Of a stretch of DNA of 54,429 nucleotides, positions 23,880-32,155 are shown in pieces. Position numbers and translations under genes: made by a program. Each line of letters begins with the position of its first letter. Positions within the stretch are counted from its first letter, which is position 1. Under the pieces are notes generated by a model, which did not search any database, was not told the DNA's origin, and was given only the letters and a program-made list of their open reading frames with translations. This stretch comes from an uncultured Brevibacillus sp. (lineage in GTDB: Bacteria > Bacillota > Bacilli > Brevibacillales > Brevibacillaceae): NCBI GenBank assembly GCA_946402065.1, contig CAMIVR010000017.1:1-54429 (forward strand). Direction: 5' to 3'.

Positions 23880-25151
23880 TTATTTTTCTTTGCGCATGAT
23901 GTCGTACGGTTGGACGGGCACGGCTACCCGTAGGTTCACTTTTTGCATGGCGTGGCGAGCCTCTTCCAGCGGGTTGCCCTGTTCATCCCAGATCGCTTCG
24001 ATCCGCTGGGTAAATTTCTCCCGGGTCGGGCTGATGAATTCTACTTCCTGCCCGACGCGAAAGTGATTGCGCTGCTCGATCAGGGCCATTTTCGTGGCCG
24101 GGTCATAGGCCAGCACCAGGCCGGCGAAATCGTAGCTGGCCATCTTCGGCGGCAAGCCGAATATTTGGTCATCGGCGGTCGGATTGTGCAGGTAAAAGCC
24201 GGTCGTCAGCGGGCGGTTGGCTGCCTTGAGGATTTCTTCCTTCCATTCGGGGCGAAACTGAAACCCTTCAGGATCGGCACAGTAGGCGTCAATGACGCGG
24301 CGATAGGCATTGACGACTGTCGCGACGTAGTGAATGCTTTTCATTCGCCCTTCGATTTTCAGGCTATCCACTCCTGCGTCGATCAGCTCCGGAATGTGTT
24401 CGATCATGCACAAGTCCTTGGAACTCATCGTAAAAGCTTCATCGCCTTCTGCAAAGAGCGGCTGCTCCCCGTCTTCCTGCTCCGCAAACAGGTCGTACTT
24501 CCAGCGGCAGGATTGTGCGCAGCCGCCACGGTTGGCATCGCGGTTGGTCATGTGGTTGGACAAGACACAGCGCCCGGAGTAGGAAATGCACATCGCCCCG
24601 TGAATAAACGCTTCGATTTCGGCAGTGACATGCTGTTTGATCTGGCGGATTTCCTCCATGGATACCTCGCGGGCCAAAACCACGCGCGGCACGCCTTCTT
24701 CTGCCCAGAACTGCACGGTCTGCCAGTTCGTCGCCGAGGCTTGCGTACTCAAATGGATTTCCAGCTGTGGGGCTGCCTGTTTGCACACCTCGACGACAGC
24801 CGGGTCAGCGACAATCACGGCATCAATGCCGATCTCGTACAGTTCGCGGAAATACTCGGCCATTCCGGCAAAGTCTTCGTTATGGGCGATGATGTTGGCC
24901 GCGACGTACAGCTTGGCTCCCCGGGCATGGGCAAACGCCGCTCCTTCGCGCATATCGTCGTAGGTGAAATTGCCCGCCTTGGAGCGCAGTCCGAATTGCT
25001 GCCCGCCGATATAGACTGCATCAGCGCCGTACAGCACGGCGAATTTCAGTTTTTCCAGGTTTCCCGCCGGGGCGAGCAGCTCCGGTTTTTTGATCCCTCG
25101 CTTGCTGCCGGCGACCGTCGATGTGATGATGTCCGTCGTCATCTGTTCCAC
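23880..25151 (-). CDS. yrrO: U32 family protein YrrO-like (TrhP2), tRNA uridine 5-hydroxylation
   Basis: 423 residues, a typical length for YrrO. Early segment 'KPELLAPAGNLEKLKFAV' and the U32 signature 'EAFIHGAMCISYSGRC' are present, followed by the cysteine set 'GGCAQSCRWKY' that fits an iron-sulfur site. The C-terminal region ('EVEFISPTREKFTQ') is the usual small beta domain. In B. subtilis the YrrN/YrrO (TrhP) pair is needed for prephenate-dependent 5-hydroxylation of wobble uridine in tRNA; older annotation calls these peptidases. It follows the YrrN-like gene with a 4-bp gap, which supports a joint complex. Confidence 0.88.
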   Translation of the reverse strand: MEQMTTDIITSTVAGSKRGIKKPELLAPAGNLEKLKFAVLYGADAVYIGGQQFGLRSKAGNFTYDDMREGAAFAHARGAKLYVAANIIAHNEDFAGMAEYFRELYEIGIDAVIVADPAVVEVCKQAAPQLEIHLSTQASATNWQTVQFWAEEGVPRVVLAREVSMEEIRQIKQHVTAEIEAFIHGAMCISYSGRCVLSNHMTNRDANRGGCAQSCRWKYDLFAEQEDGEQPLFAEGDEAFTMSSKDLCMIEHIPELIDAGVDSLKIEGRMKSIHYVATVVNAYRRVIDAYCADPEGFQFRPEWKEEILKAANRPLTTGFYLHNPTADDQIFGLPPKMASYDFAGLVLAYDPATKMALIEQRNHFRVGQEVEFISPTREKFTQRIEAIWDEQGNPLEEARHAMQKVNLRVAVPVQPYDIMRKEK

Positions 25152-25155
25152 CTCT

Positions 25156-26079
25156 TTAATAAATTTGCGCCTTGTAGTAAAAACCGGTGCCGAGCGGCCG
25201 ATTTTGCGGCTGGATTTTCCGGATGGCTTCGATTCCAGGCACTGTCCCCCGATCAGCCGGGGATTTCATCAGCTCGTCGATCGCCTGACGGTAAATCGCC
25301 ACGATGAGACTGTTGTATGCAGGTGTTTTGGAGTGCCCCTCGATGAAAAAGGAATCTGCGCCTGTCTGCAGACATTCCTCAAGATGCTCCAGCATGCAGA
25401 TGTCTTCGCTGCTCATAATGTGCGTGCCGTGGACGTCTTCAAAGATCGGGTACTGTTGTTCGCTGCGGGTATGTTCTTTGAGGAACAAAGACCTCGCTTC
25501 CAGCGGGACAGGCTCGTTCCCCTGATAGCTGGCGTAGTTCGTGACAACTTCCCGCTTGGAGTGAAAAATACAGGTGAGTCCGTGAATTTGCATCTGTATC
25601 TCAATATCGCTGTGCCGCTTGATTTCGGCGATTTCCGCCAGGGACAGCTCCCGGGCCAGCACGGCTCGCTTCGCCCCTTTTTTCGCCCAGTACTGCACCG
25701 TCCGATAATTGGTCGAGGTCGTTTCCGTATTCCAGTGCAGCTTCATTGCAGGCGCGACCTGGCGGGCTGCCATCAGCACGGCGGGGTCACCGAATACGAT
25801 GGCATCTACGCCGATCCGATGCAGTTCGCTAATGTACGCCGGTACGTGCCGGGCTGCATCGTGATGGAGAAGGGCATTGACCAAGACATACACTTTTTTG
25901 CCCTGCGGGTGGGCAATGTCCACTGCGGATTGGATCATCGACAGGTCAAAGTCTCCGTGCGCTCTGAGGGCATATGCTTGACTGCCGATCACTACGGCAT
26001 CCGCACCTGCCTGGCAGACCAAGCCCACCTCTTCAACCGAGCCGGCTGAAGCGAGTAACTCCGGTGTCATTTTTTCCAT
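25156..26079 (-). CDS. yrrN: U32 family protein YrrN-like (TrhP1)
   Basis: About 307 residues from the ATG at 26079, chosen because GAAAGGAA lies 7 nt upstream; the frame can be opened 21 nt earlier without a ribosome site. The barrel opens with 'TPELLASAGSVEEVGLVCQA' and contains 'EIQMQIHGLTCIFHSKRE'. Compared with YrrO-type proteins it is shorter and lacks the full cysteine cluster and C-terminal domain, as expected for YrrN. It is the first gene of a two-gene operon for tRNA wobble hydroxylation. Confidence 0.87.
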   Translation of the reverse strand: MEKMTPELLASAGSVEEVGLVCQAGADAVVIGSQAYALRAHGDFDLSMIQSAVDIAHPQGKKVYVLVNALLHHDAARHVPAYISELHRIGVDAIVFGDPAVLMAARQVAPAMKLHWNTETTSTNYRTVQYWAKKGAKRAVLARELSLAEIAEIKRHSDIEIQMQIHGLTCIFHSKREVVTNYASYQGNEPVPLEARSLFLKEHTRSEQQYPIFEDVHGTHIMSSEDICMLEHLEECLQTGADSFFIEGHSKTPAYNSLIVAIYRQAIDELMKSPADRGTVPGIEAIRKIQPQNRPLGTGFYYKAQIY

Positions 26080-26159
26080 AAGCCATTTCCTTTCACGCAT
26101 TTCAAATGAATGGTACGAATCGCATCATTTCATTATAGTCAAGCGGCTGAACATGAAAA

Positions 26160-26199
26160 ATCGGGGAATTCCCTGATCATTCCTCAGGAATTCCCCGAT
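26160..26199 (-). terminator. Terminator of the HK/response regulator operon
   Basis: Perfect 13-bp stem ATCGGGGAATTCC/GGAATTCCCCGAT with an inner CCTGA/TCAGG stem. On the minus strand it is followed by TTTTTC. It lies 16 bp after the kinase stop codon. Confidence 0.88.
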
Positions 26200-26214
26200 G
26201 TCTTTTATAGCTCG

Positions 26215-27600
26215 TTAGCTGGGTTCATCCGGTGCAGGGCAAATGATCGGCAGATGTACGGAAAACGTACTGCCCTTCCCTGGCTCGCTTCTTACCTCGA
26301 TCCTGCCTTCATGTGCTTCCGCTATCCACTTGGCGATCGCCAGGCCAAGGCCGACATTGCCCTGCAGGCGGGAGCGCGACGGATCCACGCGGGTAAAGCG
26401 CTCAAAAATATCTGACTGCCGTTCTTTCGGGATGCCTATGCCTGTATCGATTACCTGCAACAGCAGGGTTGAGCCTTTTCGCTCCGCAATGACCGTTATG
26501 CTGCCCCCGTTCGGCGTATACTGGACAGCATTGTCGAGCAGGATGACCAACAGCTGCCGCAGTCTCTCGGCATCCGCTCTGACCCACTGGTCAGGATCCG
26601 CTTGCAGGCTGAGCTGCAAGTCCTTTGCGACAGCGATTGTCTGGAACGTGCGCAGCACCTGTCCCAATTCTTGCGCAACGGCAAACACGCTGTAGTGCAG
26701 CAGATCATCTACCCCATCGGCACGGGCCAATGTTAGCAGGTTGCCGACCAGTCCTGCCATTCGCTTCACCTCGTCCTTCATATCAGCCAGCACTTGTTTG
26801 CTGAAGGGAGACAGCTGTTCCTCGCTCTCCGCTTCGATCACTTCGATGGAAGACTGCATGACGGACAATGGCGTGCGCAATTCATGCGACGCGTCGGCGG
26901 TAAATTGCTGTTGTCTGGCAAACGACTGCATGATCGGCTTCATGGCCCGCTTTGCCATGGCGTAACCGAGTATAATCGAGACGAGCAAAAAGATCAGGGA
27001 AATCGCAATCAGCGTGGTCATTACTTGCCGGAGCAAATTTTTTTGCAGGGTGATATCGGCTCCGGCGTAGACGCTCCCCAAGTAGGTGTCGCCTCGATAC
27101 ACCGGTCGGGCAGCCAGAATCAGCTCGAACGGATGATCGTCCAGCTTGTAGCTCTGGAAGCGGATCTCCTCGCCATGCGGAATCCAGCCGCTTATGTCGT
27201 GCAGAATCAGCTCGTCCAGCTGCGAATCCTCTGCATTTCCTTCCACCCAGTTGCCTTGGCTGTCCAGTACGTAATAGAAGGGCTGCAGTTGAGGCTTCAT
27301 CAGCCTGTTCTCTTTCTCTTTCTCCTTCTCTTTCTCTTTGTGCTCTTTCCCTGTATGCTCCCGCTTCTTCCTGGCTTCTTTCCTCCAATCGCTTTGCGGT
27401 CGAGACTCCTCGCTTAATCGCAACAGCTTTTGCCCGTGTTCTTTCGTCTCGGCATCCACCAACAGCCTGATCTCTTTTTCATAGTCGCGATAGACGATCG
27501 ACGAGAGGAGAAAGTAGTTAGCCGTATCAAGCGCTACGAGAAAAATAATAAACATCATGGCAAACAGAAAGGTCAGCTTTTTACTTGTTTGAGCAAACAT
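26215..27600 (-). CDS. Membrane sensor histidine kinase (OmpR-system type)
   Basis: About 461 residues from the ATG at 27600 (GAGGTG 4 nt upstream). TM1 lies at about 8-30 and TM2 at about 190-212; between them is an extracytoplasmic sensor with an extremely charged lysine/glutamate stretch of KE repeats. The cytosolic part has the H-box 'TADASHELRTPLSVMQSSI', N-box 'LLDNAVQYTPNGG', G1 'VIDTGIGIP', F-box 'FERFTR' and G2 'GLGLAIAKWIAEAH'. The start overlaps the response regulator gene. It probably controls the divergent operon at 28534. The KE-rich segment could bind cations or contact the wall; this is speculation. Confidence 0.9.
   Translation of the reverse strand: MFAQTSKKLTFLFAMMFIIFLVALDTANYFLLSSIVYRDYEKEIRLLVDAETKEHGQKLLRLSEESRPQSDWRKEARKKREHTGKEHKEKEKEKEKENRLMKPQLQPFYYVLDSQGNWVEGNAEDSQLDELILHDISGWIPHGEEIRFQSYKLDDHPFELILAARPVYRGDTYLGSVYAGADITLQKNLLRQVMTTLIAISLIFLLVSIILGYAMAKRAMKPIMQSFARQQQFTADASHELRTPLSVMQSSIEVIEAESEEQLSPFSKQVLADMKDEVKRMAGLVGNLLTLARADGVDDLLHYSVFAVAQELGQVLRTFQTIAVAKDLQLSLQADPDQWVRADAERLRQLLVILLDNAVQYTPNGGSITVIAERKGSTLLLQVIDTGIGIPKERQSDIFERFTRVDPSRSRLQGNVGLGLAIAKWIAEAHEGRIEVRSEPGKGSTFSVHLPIICPAPDEPS
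27310..27340. repeat. Simple hexamer-like repeat in the kinase sensor domain
   Basis: Near-perfect CTCTTT/TTCTCT tract on the plus strand, encoding alternating Lys and Glu in the extracytoplasmic sensor of the kinase. Units are multiples of 3, so slippage would change the KE count without breaking the frame. Confidence 0.7.
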
Positions 27601-28273
27601 TTGACACCTCAAGCCGATAGCCTAATCCTCTGACGTTTTGAATTTTCATCGACAGGTGATCACTCGCCAGTTTTTTGCGCAGCTGCTTGATCAAGGCATC
27701 GAGCGAATTGCTTGTGACCTGGGTATCATATCCCCAAATCCGATCGAGCAAGAGCTCTCGCGTCAGCACTTTTCCCTGATTGCGCATCAGCAGCTCCATG
27801 AGCTGAAATTCACGGATGGTCAAGGGGATGCTCACTTGCCCGCAAGAGAGGACATGTTCCGTCAGGTTTAGCTGATAAGGCGGCACATCGAGAAATTGAT
27901 CGCACAGTGGATTGGTGATTCTTCTCGAAAGGGAACGGATGCGGGCGAATAGCTCAGCAAATTCAAATGGCTTGACGAGGTAGTCATCGGCCCCTGCGTC
28001 CAGGCCCTCAACGCGATTATCCACCGTATCCCGCGCCGTCAAGAGCAGAATCCCGCCATGGAAGCCCTGGTTTCGCTGCTCCTTGCAAAGCGCGATGCCA
28101 TCCATTTTGGGCATCATCCAGTCGACAATGAGCAGGTCGTAAACGACTTCGGTCAAATAATCGAGCGCTTCGACGCCATCCTTCACCCAGTCCACCGTGT
28201 GCCCCTGCTTGTTCAACATATGTACGATTAACGGCCCCAAGCGCAGATCGTCCTCTGCCAGCAATATCCGCAC
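27581..28273 (-). CDS. OmpR-family response regulator
   Basis: 230 residues. The receiver domain (1-118) has acidic pocket 'LLAEDDLRLG', phospho-Asp in 'LLIVDWMMPKMDG' and Lys in 'YLVKPFEFAELFAR'. The winged-helix effector (about 130-225) has 'LTIREFQLMELLMRN' and 'TSNSLDALIKQLRKKL'. It starts with GTG after GGAGGGGGC. It is first in a two-gene operon with the kinase and divergent from the ApbE/ferric-reductase-like operon, the likely target. Confidence 0.92.
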   Translation of the reverse strand: MRILLAEDDLRLGPLIVHMLNKQGHTVDWVKDGVEALDYLTEVVYDLLIVDWMMPKMDGIALCKEQRNQGFHGGILLLTARDTVDNRVEGLDAGADDYLVKPFEFAELFARIRSLSRRITNPLCDQFLDVPPYQLNLTEHVLSCGQVSIPLTIREFQLMELLMRNQGKVLTRELLLDRIWGYDTQVTSNSLDALIKQLRKKLASDHLSMKIQNVRGLGYRLEVSNVCSNK

Positions 28274-28533
28274 GCCCCCTCCGCTCCTTTCTTTTCATAC
28301 CGGTAGCCATCTGCTTCACATTGGAAAAATGTCGCGGTCGTTCCGTTGCGGAGCAGAAGAGCCTTTACTGGAACCTGTCGCCGACACGAACAGGCAGTTC
28401 GTCCAATCCGCTCCTATTTCCTCTAGTATAGCCGATGATTCTGAAAACAAAATGAGGAACAAGCAGCTTCTCATACAATTTTCAGGAAGCGCGGGTACAA
28501 TGAAGCCATCCTGGAACAGAAAGGAAGAACCCC

Positions 28534-29043
28534 ATGGTAAACCGGTTTCTGTGCGTTCTCATGGCGACGCTTGTCCTTTTCACCCAAAGTACCCCGACTG
28601 TATTTGCCGATCACGACGACCATAAAACCAGGCACGGGGAAAAGCACAGCAAGAAACACAATAAATCGGATGAAAAAGAACAAACGCCGCAACAGAGAGA
28701 GTACACAAATAAACATGATCAGGAAGATTTCATTGCCTATCTTCCCGCTGAATTGCTTTTCGCATCTTTCGACCTGACTGAGCGCTATTACGAGCAAAGT
28801 CAGATACTGGAGGTCTTCATCCCGAATCCAAAAGATGCCCATTCTGTTACCCACGTCATTTTTCGCGCAGAACGTACCGTCATGTACGTGAATGGAAGCA
28901 AGCAAGCGCTCCCTTATCCGCCGTATGTAGAGGACGGCAGCTTTTATCTCCCCGCAGCGGTAATTGACCAGCTCAGGAATGTGATGGACAGCCCGGCGAC
29001 GGAACAGCTTGGGCAACCAGTCAAATGGAAAAAGGCGGTGTGA
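28534..29043 (+). CDS. Secreted protein with partial stalk-like domain, function unknown
   Basis: 169 residues. Signal peptide 1-25 (cleavage after VFA), then a His/Lys/Asp-rich segment 'DHDDHKTRHGEKHSKKH' that could bind metal. The C-terminal half ('TVMYVNGSKQALPYPPYVED', 'SFYLPAAVIDQL') resembles half of a copper-amine-oxidase N1 domain. RBS AAAGGAAG. It is the first gene of a four-gene operon with another exported protein, an ApbE-like enzyme and a haem membrane protein. A role as metal-binding or redox partner outside the membrane is plausible; I do not recognise a named family. Confidence 0.75.
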   Translation: MVNRFLCVLMATLVLFTQSTPTVFADHDDHKTRHGEKHSKKHNKSDEKEQTPQQREYTNKHDQEDFIAYLPAELLFASFDLTERYYEQSQILEVFIPNPKDAHSVTHVIFRAERTVMYVNGSKQALPYPPYVEDGSFYLPAAVIDQLRNVMDSPATEQLGQPVKWKKAV

Positions 29044-29046
29044 AGG

Positions 29047-29385
29047 ATGAAAAAATGGTCAAAGTGGATTGCCGGGATGGCAAGTGTCGCTACCTTTACA
29101 ACTTTTTTGTACGTTGAGCAGCGAGTGAACAATGAACCTGCCGCGACGCCGGTGCTTATACCGGAAGTACCTCAGAGTACCGTGTCCGCTCCAAAATCCC
29201 CCTTGCCTTTTATCGAGTCGACAGTAGAAGCGAAGGCTATTCTGGAGGCGAGTGCCGTCGAGCATTCGGCAAGAGAGCGCCTTCTCGCCGATCTCGATTG
29301 GGGGGACAACGAAGAAATCACGCTTCCGTCCGAATACATCGGGCGTCCCGCTAACAAGAGCGAAGTGCGGACAAGGAGGTCGTAG
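29047..29385 (+). CDS. Membrane-anchored small protein, function unknown
   Basis: 112 residues: a short basic N-terminus, one hydrophobic helix (about 9-25, possibly an uncleaved anchor), then a Pro-rich and acidic extracytoplasmic tail ending 'PANKSEVRTRRS'. No cysteine and no flavin-attachment motif of the type [ST]GA[ST]xT is present, so it does not look like an ApbE target. It is sandwiched between the secreted protein (3-bp gap) and the ApbE-like gene (2-bp gap), so it clearly belongs to the operon. Confidence 0.7.
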   Translation: MKKWSKWIAGMASVATFTTFLYVEQRVNNEPAATPVLIPEVPQSTVSAPKSPLPFIESTVEAKAILEASAVEHSARERLLADLDWGDNEEITLPSEYIGRPANKSEVRTRRS

Positions 29386-29387
29386 CG

Positions 29388-30398
29388 ATGGAGCGCGCAG
29401 TTGTCTGCCGAGATTTGCAACGTGCCTACCCGAAAGCGGCATGCACTGGCATGAACACGACCATCAGCGTCATGCTGCATGGCAGTTTGCAGGCGAATAG
29501 CTTGCAGCAGCTCGTGAGCAGCCATTTTGAGCATGTTGAAAAAATGGCGTCGCGTTTTCTGCCCGAGAGTGAGCTCAGCCAGCTGAACAAGACCCCTCCC
29601 GGTGATGCGCTGCCTGTATCAGCACCGTTTTTCTCCCTCTTGCAAAAGGCGTGGGCAATGGCTGCGAAAACGGACTTTCTGTTTCAGCCTTTTGTCGGGA
29701 CGGCACTAAAGCAGTGGGGATATGACCGTTCTTTCGAGCTGCTCGATACCGACGCGGCACCGCGTGCCATACCTGCTGCGACAGATGTCGCAAAGACCAG
29801 CGCCAGCGTTTTCCCTGGCGTTGCTCCAGATGATCCACAAGCTCTCCTTTTTGCTCAGGAGCGCTTGACGGTATGCAAACGCTGTGCACTCGAGCTTGAT
29901 TTAGGCGGGATTGGCAAAGGCTGGGCAGTGGACAGTCTGTATAAGCGAGTGCACGCCGCGGCAGATACACATGAAGGCATCATAGACGCTGGGGGTGACC
30001 TGTTTGTCTGGTCCAATCGTCATCCGTGGACTGTCGGGATTCAGCATCCACGTCAAGAGGAGAAGGAGCTGTTTCAGCTTTGCGTGCAACAAGCCGGTAT
30101 AGCCACGTCCAACACACTGCGGAGACGGTGGTATCACAACGGCATCGCCTGCCACCATATTTTGGATGGCCGCACCTTCACTCCATCTGAATCCGACGTG
30201 CTTCAGGCTACCGTGCTGGCACCTTCCACGACCGAGGCCGAAGTAGCTGCCAAAGTCATTTGCATGCTGCCTTCTGAAGACGCAGGCATTTGGATAAAAA
30301 ACCACTTTCCGCATTTCGGGTACATCATCGTACTGGCCAATGGCGATGTCAAACTGAATCGGCAGGTGATGGCTTATGCAGAGAGGATGATCGGTTGA
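29388..30398 (+). CDS. ApbE-like FAD:protein FMN transferase
   Basis: 336 residues. Family motifs: 'ELDLGGIGKGWAVDSLY', 'IIDAGGDLFVWSN', 'IATSNTLRRRWY', 'CHHILDGRTFTPSESD', and 'TEAEVAAKVICML' where an Asp is usual near the Mg site. ApbE enzymes move FMN from FAD onto a Thr of exported redox proteins. Unlike most ApbE proteins this one has no signal peptide or lipobox: the strong RBS AAGGAGG fixes the start and the N-terminus is soluble. It is followed directly by a ferric-reductase-like gene, with a 1-nt stop/start overlap. No FMN_bind-type acceptor is encoded in the window. Confidence 0.85.
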   Translation: MERAVVCRDLQRAYPKAACTGMNTTISVMLHGSLQANSLQQLVSSHFEHVEKMASRFLPESELSQLNKTPPGDALPVSAPFFSLLQKAWAMAAKTDFLFQPFVGTALKQWGYDRSFELLDTDAAPRAIPAATDVAKTSASVFPGVAPDDPQALLFAQERLTVCKRCALELDLGGIGKGWAVDSLYKRVHAAADTHEGIIDAGGDLFVWSNRHPWTVGIQHPRQEEKELFQLCVQQAGIATSNTLRRRWYHNGIACHHILDGRTFTPSESDVLQATVLAPSTTEAEVAAKVICMLPSEDAGIWIKNHFPHFGYIIVLANGDVKLNRQVMAYAERMIG

Positions 30399-30940
30399 TG
30401 GAGAGCTTCTTTTCTACCTGGACAGTCATCAAGGCATCCGGGTTCACCGCGTATCTGTTGCTGTTTGTTTCCGTAAGCCTAGGGATGCTTGCCCGTCATC
30501 CGTCGATGGCGGCTCGCTACAGAAGTTCCCTGCTCAGCCTTCATCAGTGGTCCGGCTGGTTTGGCTTTTTGTTTTCGCTCCTGCATGCCCTCGTGTTGCT
30601 GATTGATGCTTACGTGCCATTCACCTTGTATGAAGTGATCCTGCCATTTGCCTCGCACTTCGAGCCGCTTGGAGCAGGAATGGGCACACTCGCTTTTTAT
30701 GCATTTGCAGCCTTGTTGATCACGTCCGATTTGATCAAACAAGTTGGCCGCACCTGGTGGCGTCTTATCCACTATGCTGCTTTTCCCGGCTTTTTCTTGA
30801 TGCTGATCCACGGGATTGCAACCGGGTCAGACAGTGGAACGCCTTGGGCCAATCTGCTCTACGTTTTTACTGGCAGCATGTTTGCCGGGATCCTGCTGTT
30901 TCGCCTCGCCGGGCTTAAAAAACGCTCTCACCAGCAGTGA
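30398..30940 (+). CDS. Ferric reductase-like transmembrane haem protein
   Basis: 180 residues from the ATG at 30398, which shares one base with the ApbE-like stop (TGATG). Five to six hydrophobic helices carry histidines typical of haem-b ligation in the ferric-reductase/YedZ (MsrQ) domain: 'SLLSLHQWSGW', 'LLHALVLL', 'RLIHYAAFPG' and 'LMLIHGIATG'. There is no FAD/NAD domain, so electrons must come from or go to a partner. With the ApbE-like enzyme and two exported proteins it suggests a trans-membrane electron-transfer operon under the divergent two-component system. Confidence 0.82.
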   Translation: MESFFSTWTVIKASGFTAYLLLFVSVSLGMLARHPSMAARYRSSLLSLHQWSGWFGFLFSLLHALVLLIDAYVPFTLYEVILPFASHFEPLGAGMGTLAFYAFAALLITSDLIKQVGRTWWRLIHYAAFPGFFLMLIHGIATGSDSGTPWANLLYVFTGSMFAGILLFRLAGLKKRSHQQ

Positions 30941-30977
30941 AGGACTCCGCCCCTCCGCTATTCACGTTCAGGACCAC

Positions 30978-31412
30978 TTACAAAAACCGCTGCCTGATCT
31001 CCGCGCTCGGAATCATGCAGCTCTCCCGCTCTCCCCATAGCCGATAGCGATGCCTGGCCACAAGGCGGTAGAGCGGATCCCGCACCGGTTTTGGCACGGT
31101 CAGCAGGCCGGCAAAGAGCTGCCAGGGAAAGGGTAGATACCTGCAAATGCGCAGGACGGCTGTGGATTCCGTGTAGCACTGCTCGCCATCGATGAGAACA
31201 ATCGAATCGCCTGGCGGGGTCTGTGCGGCGAAGGGTGCCAATAGGCATCCCGCAGCATCGGACTGCAGCGAGGCAAAGCGAAAGCGGGCGGCTCTGTCTC
31301 GCTGAATGATCCAGTTAACCGAGCTGTTGCAAAAATTGCAGACACCGTCAAACAGGATGACAGCATGCACCGACGTATCGATATGCGCCTGATTGGGCAA
31401 GGTGAGTCGCAT
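30978..31412 (-). CDS. DCC-family thiol-disulfide oxidoreductase (DUF393)
   Basis: 144 residues. The family name motif D-x-x-C-x-x-C appears as 'LFDGVCNFCNSSVNWIIQRD', followed by 'FRFASLQSDAAGCLL' and 'YTESTAVLRICRYLPFPW'. The start is set at 31412 because GGAGGAGG lies about 10 nt upstream; the frame continues upstream but there it runs through another gene's remnant. Its tail faces the tail of the ferric-reductase-like gene. A fragment of this gene is duplicated at 32682-32885. Confidence 0.87.
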   Translation of the reverse strand: MRLTLPNQAHIDTSVHAVILFDGVCNFCNSSVNWIIQRDRAARFRFASLQSDAAGCLLAPFAAQTPPGDSIVLIDGEQCYTESTAVLRICRYLPFPWQLFAGLLTVPKPVRDPLYRLVARHRYRLWGERESCMIPSAEIRQRFL

Positions 31413-31444
31413 TCGGAACAAACCTCCTCCGGTCGATTGTGTCG

Positions 31445-31848
31445 CTAGAGCGCTTTCCGCTGTTCCGTTATCCACATCATACACTGATCGTACATTTCTT
31501 TCATCCACTTAGGGCTCGCGATGAAATCAGTTCCCGCTTTTGCTGGCAAATTATCAGCGGTTTTTTGATTTTTGTCAGCACATTAGCGGTAGTTATTTCA
31601 TCGCGATGCCTTCGCTGCCGCCTCATCCCGCTTTTTGATAAAAGCCGGATTTTTTTCCAGGCTGCTCCTCAACTCTACCAGCCAGCGTAAGGCGTTCCAT
31701 TGACATTCAGCTTCGCGTTCGCCTGCTTGCGCAAGAGCTCCTGATTCAACGACAGCTCCAGGCAGGCGTTTGCCTGGTTTCCTTGGGGCAGCCCCCCTAC
31801 TTTACCGTAGCCACCCATGACTTGCTTCAGTTTGGCTGGGTATATCAC
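31445..31848 (-). pseudogene. Frameshifted gene remnant, family unknown
   Basis: Coding sense is split over three minus-strand frames in order: 'KLKQVMGGYGKVGGLPQGNQ', 'QANACLELSLNQELLRKQAN' (stop at 31675); then 'NALRWLVELRSSLEKNPAF', 'IKKRDEAAAKASR' (stop); then 'TANVLTKNQKTADNLPAKAG', 'TDFIASPKWMKEMYDQCMMW', ending with TAG at 31445. At least two frameshifts are needed to join these. It lies directly upstream of the DCC gene in the same direction. I cannot name the family. Confidence 0.5.
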
Positions 31849-32014
31849 GTCCCTACACGCTCAAATCTATTATCAGAAATTGTCTGAAAACTTATCGACT
31901 GTTATCAGTCTTATAAAGAACAGTGTCGATAGTTTGACGAATTTGTTGAATTATGGAAATTAATCACATAATTACATATATATATGGTAATATCAGTATG
32001 TGTTCAATACTCGC

Positions 32015-32137
32015 ATGCGAAAAAAGCCACTTGTCGCGATTGGTCTACTTGGAACCTTTATAGGTTCGGCAACAGCCGCTCACGCTGCGAACATCTGGTT
32101 TGATTACAGAATCCAGAGATTCATTTTAAACCTTTAA
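32015..32137 (+). pseudogene. Signal-peptide stub of a truncated secreted protein
   Basis: 40 codons, ATG to TAA: 'MRKKPLVAIGLLGTFIGSAT' then 'AAHAANIWFDYRIQRF'. A textbook signal peptide with an AHA cleavage site is followed by only about 14 residues. No ribosome site is obvious. Codon use is GC-richer than the AT-rich gene right after it. It reads as the start of a lost surface protein, cut off where AT-rich DNA begins. Confidence 0.45.
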
Positions 32138-32155
32138 GAAATGGAGTGAGTTGAT

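Noticed and set aside
23943..25307. Long open frame of about 450 codons opposite the U32 gene
   Set aside because: Antisense shadow of a well-conserved gene, no domain, no start signal; the same holds for 15336-16577 opposite the sigma-54 activator.
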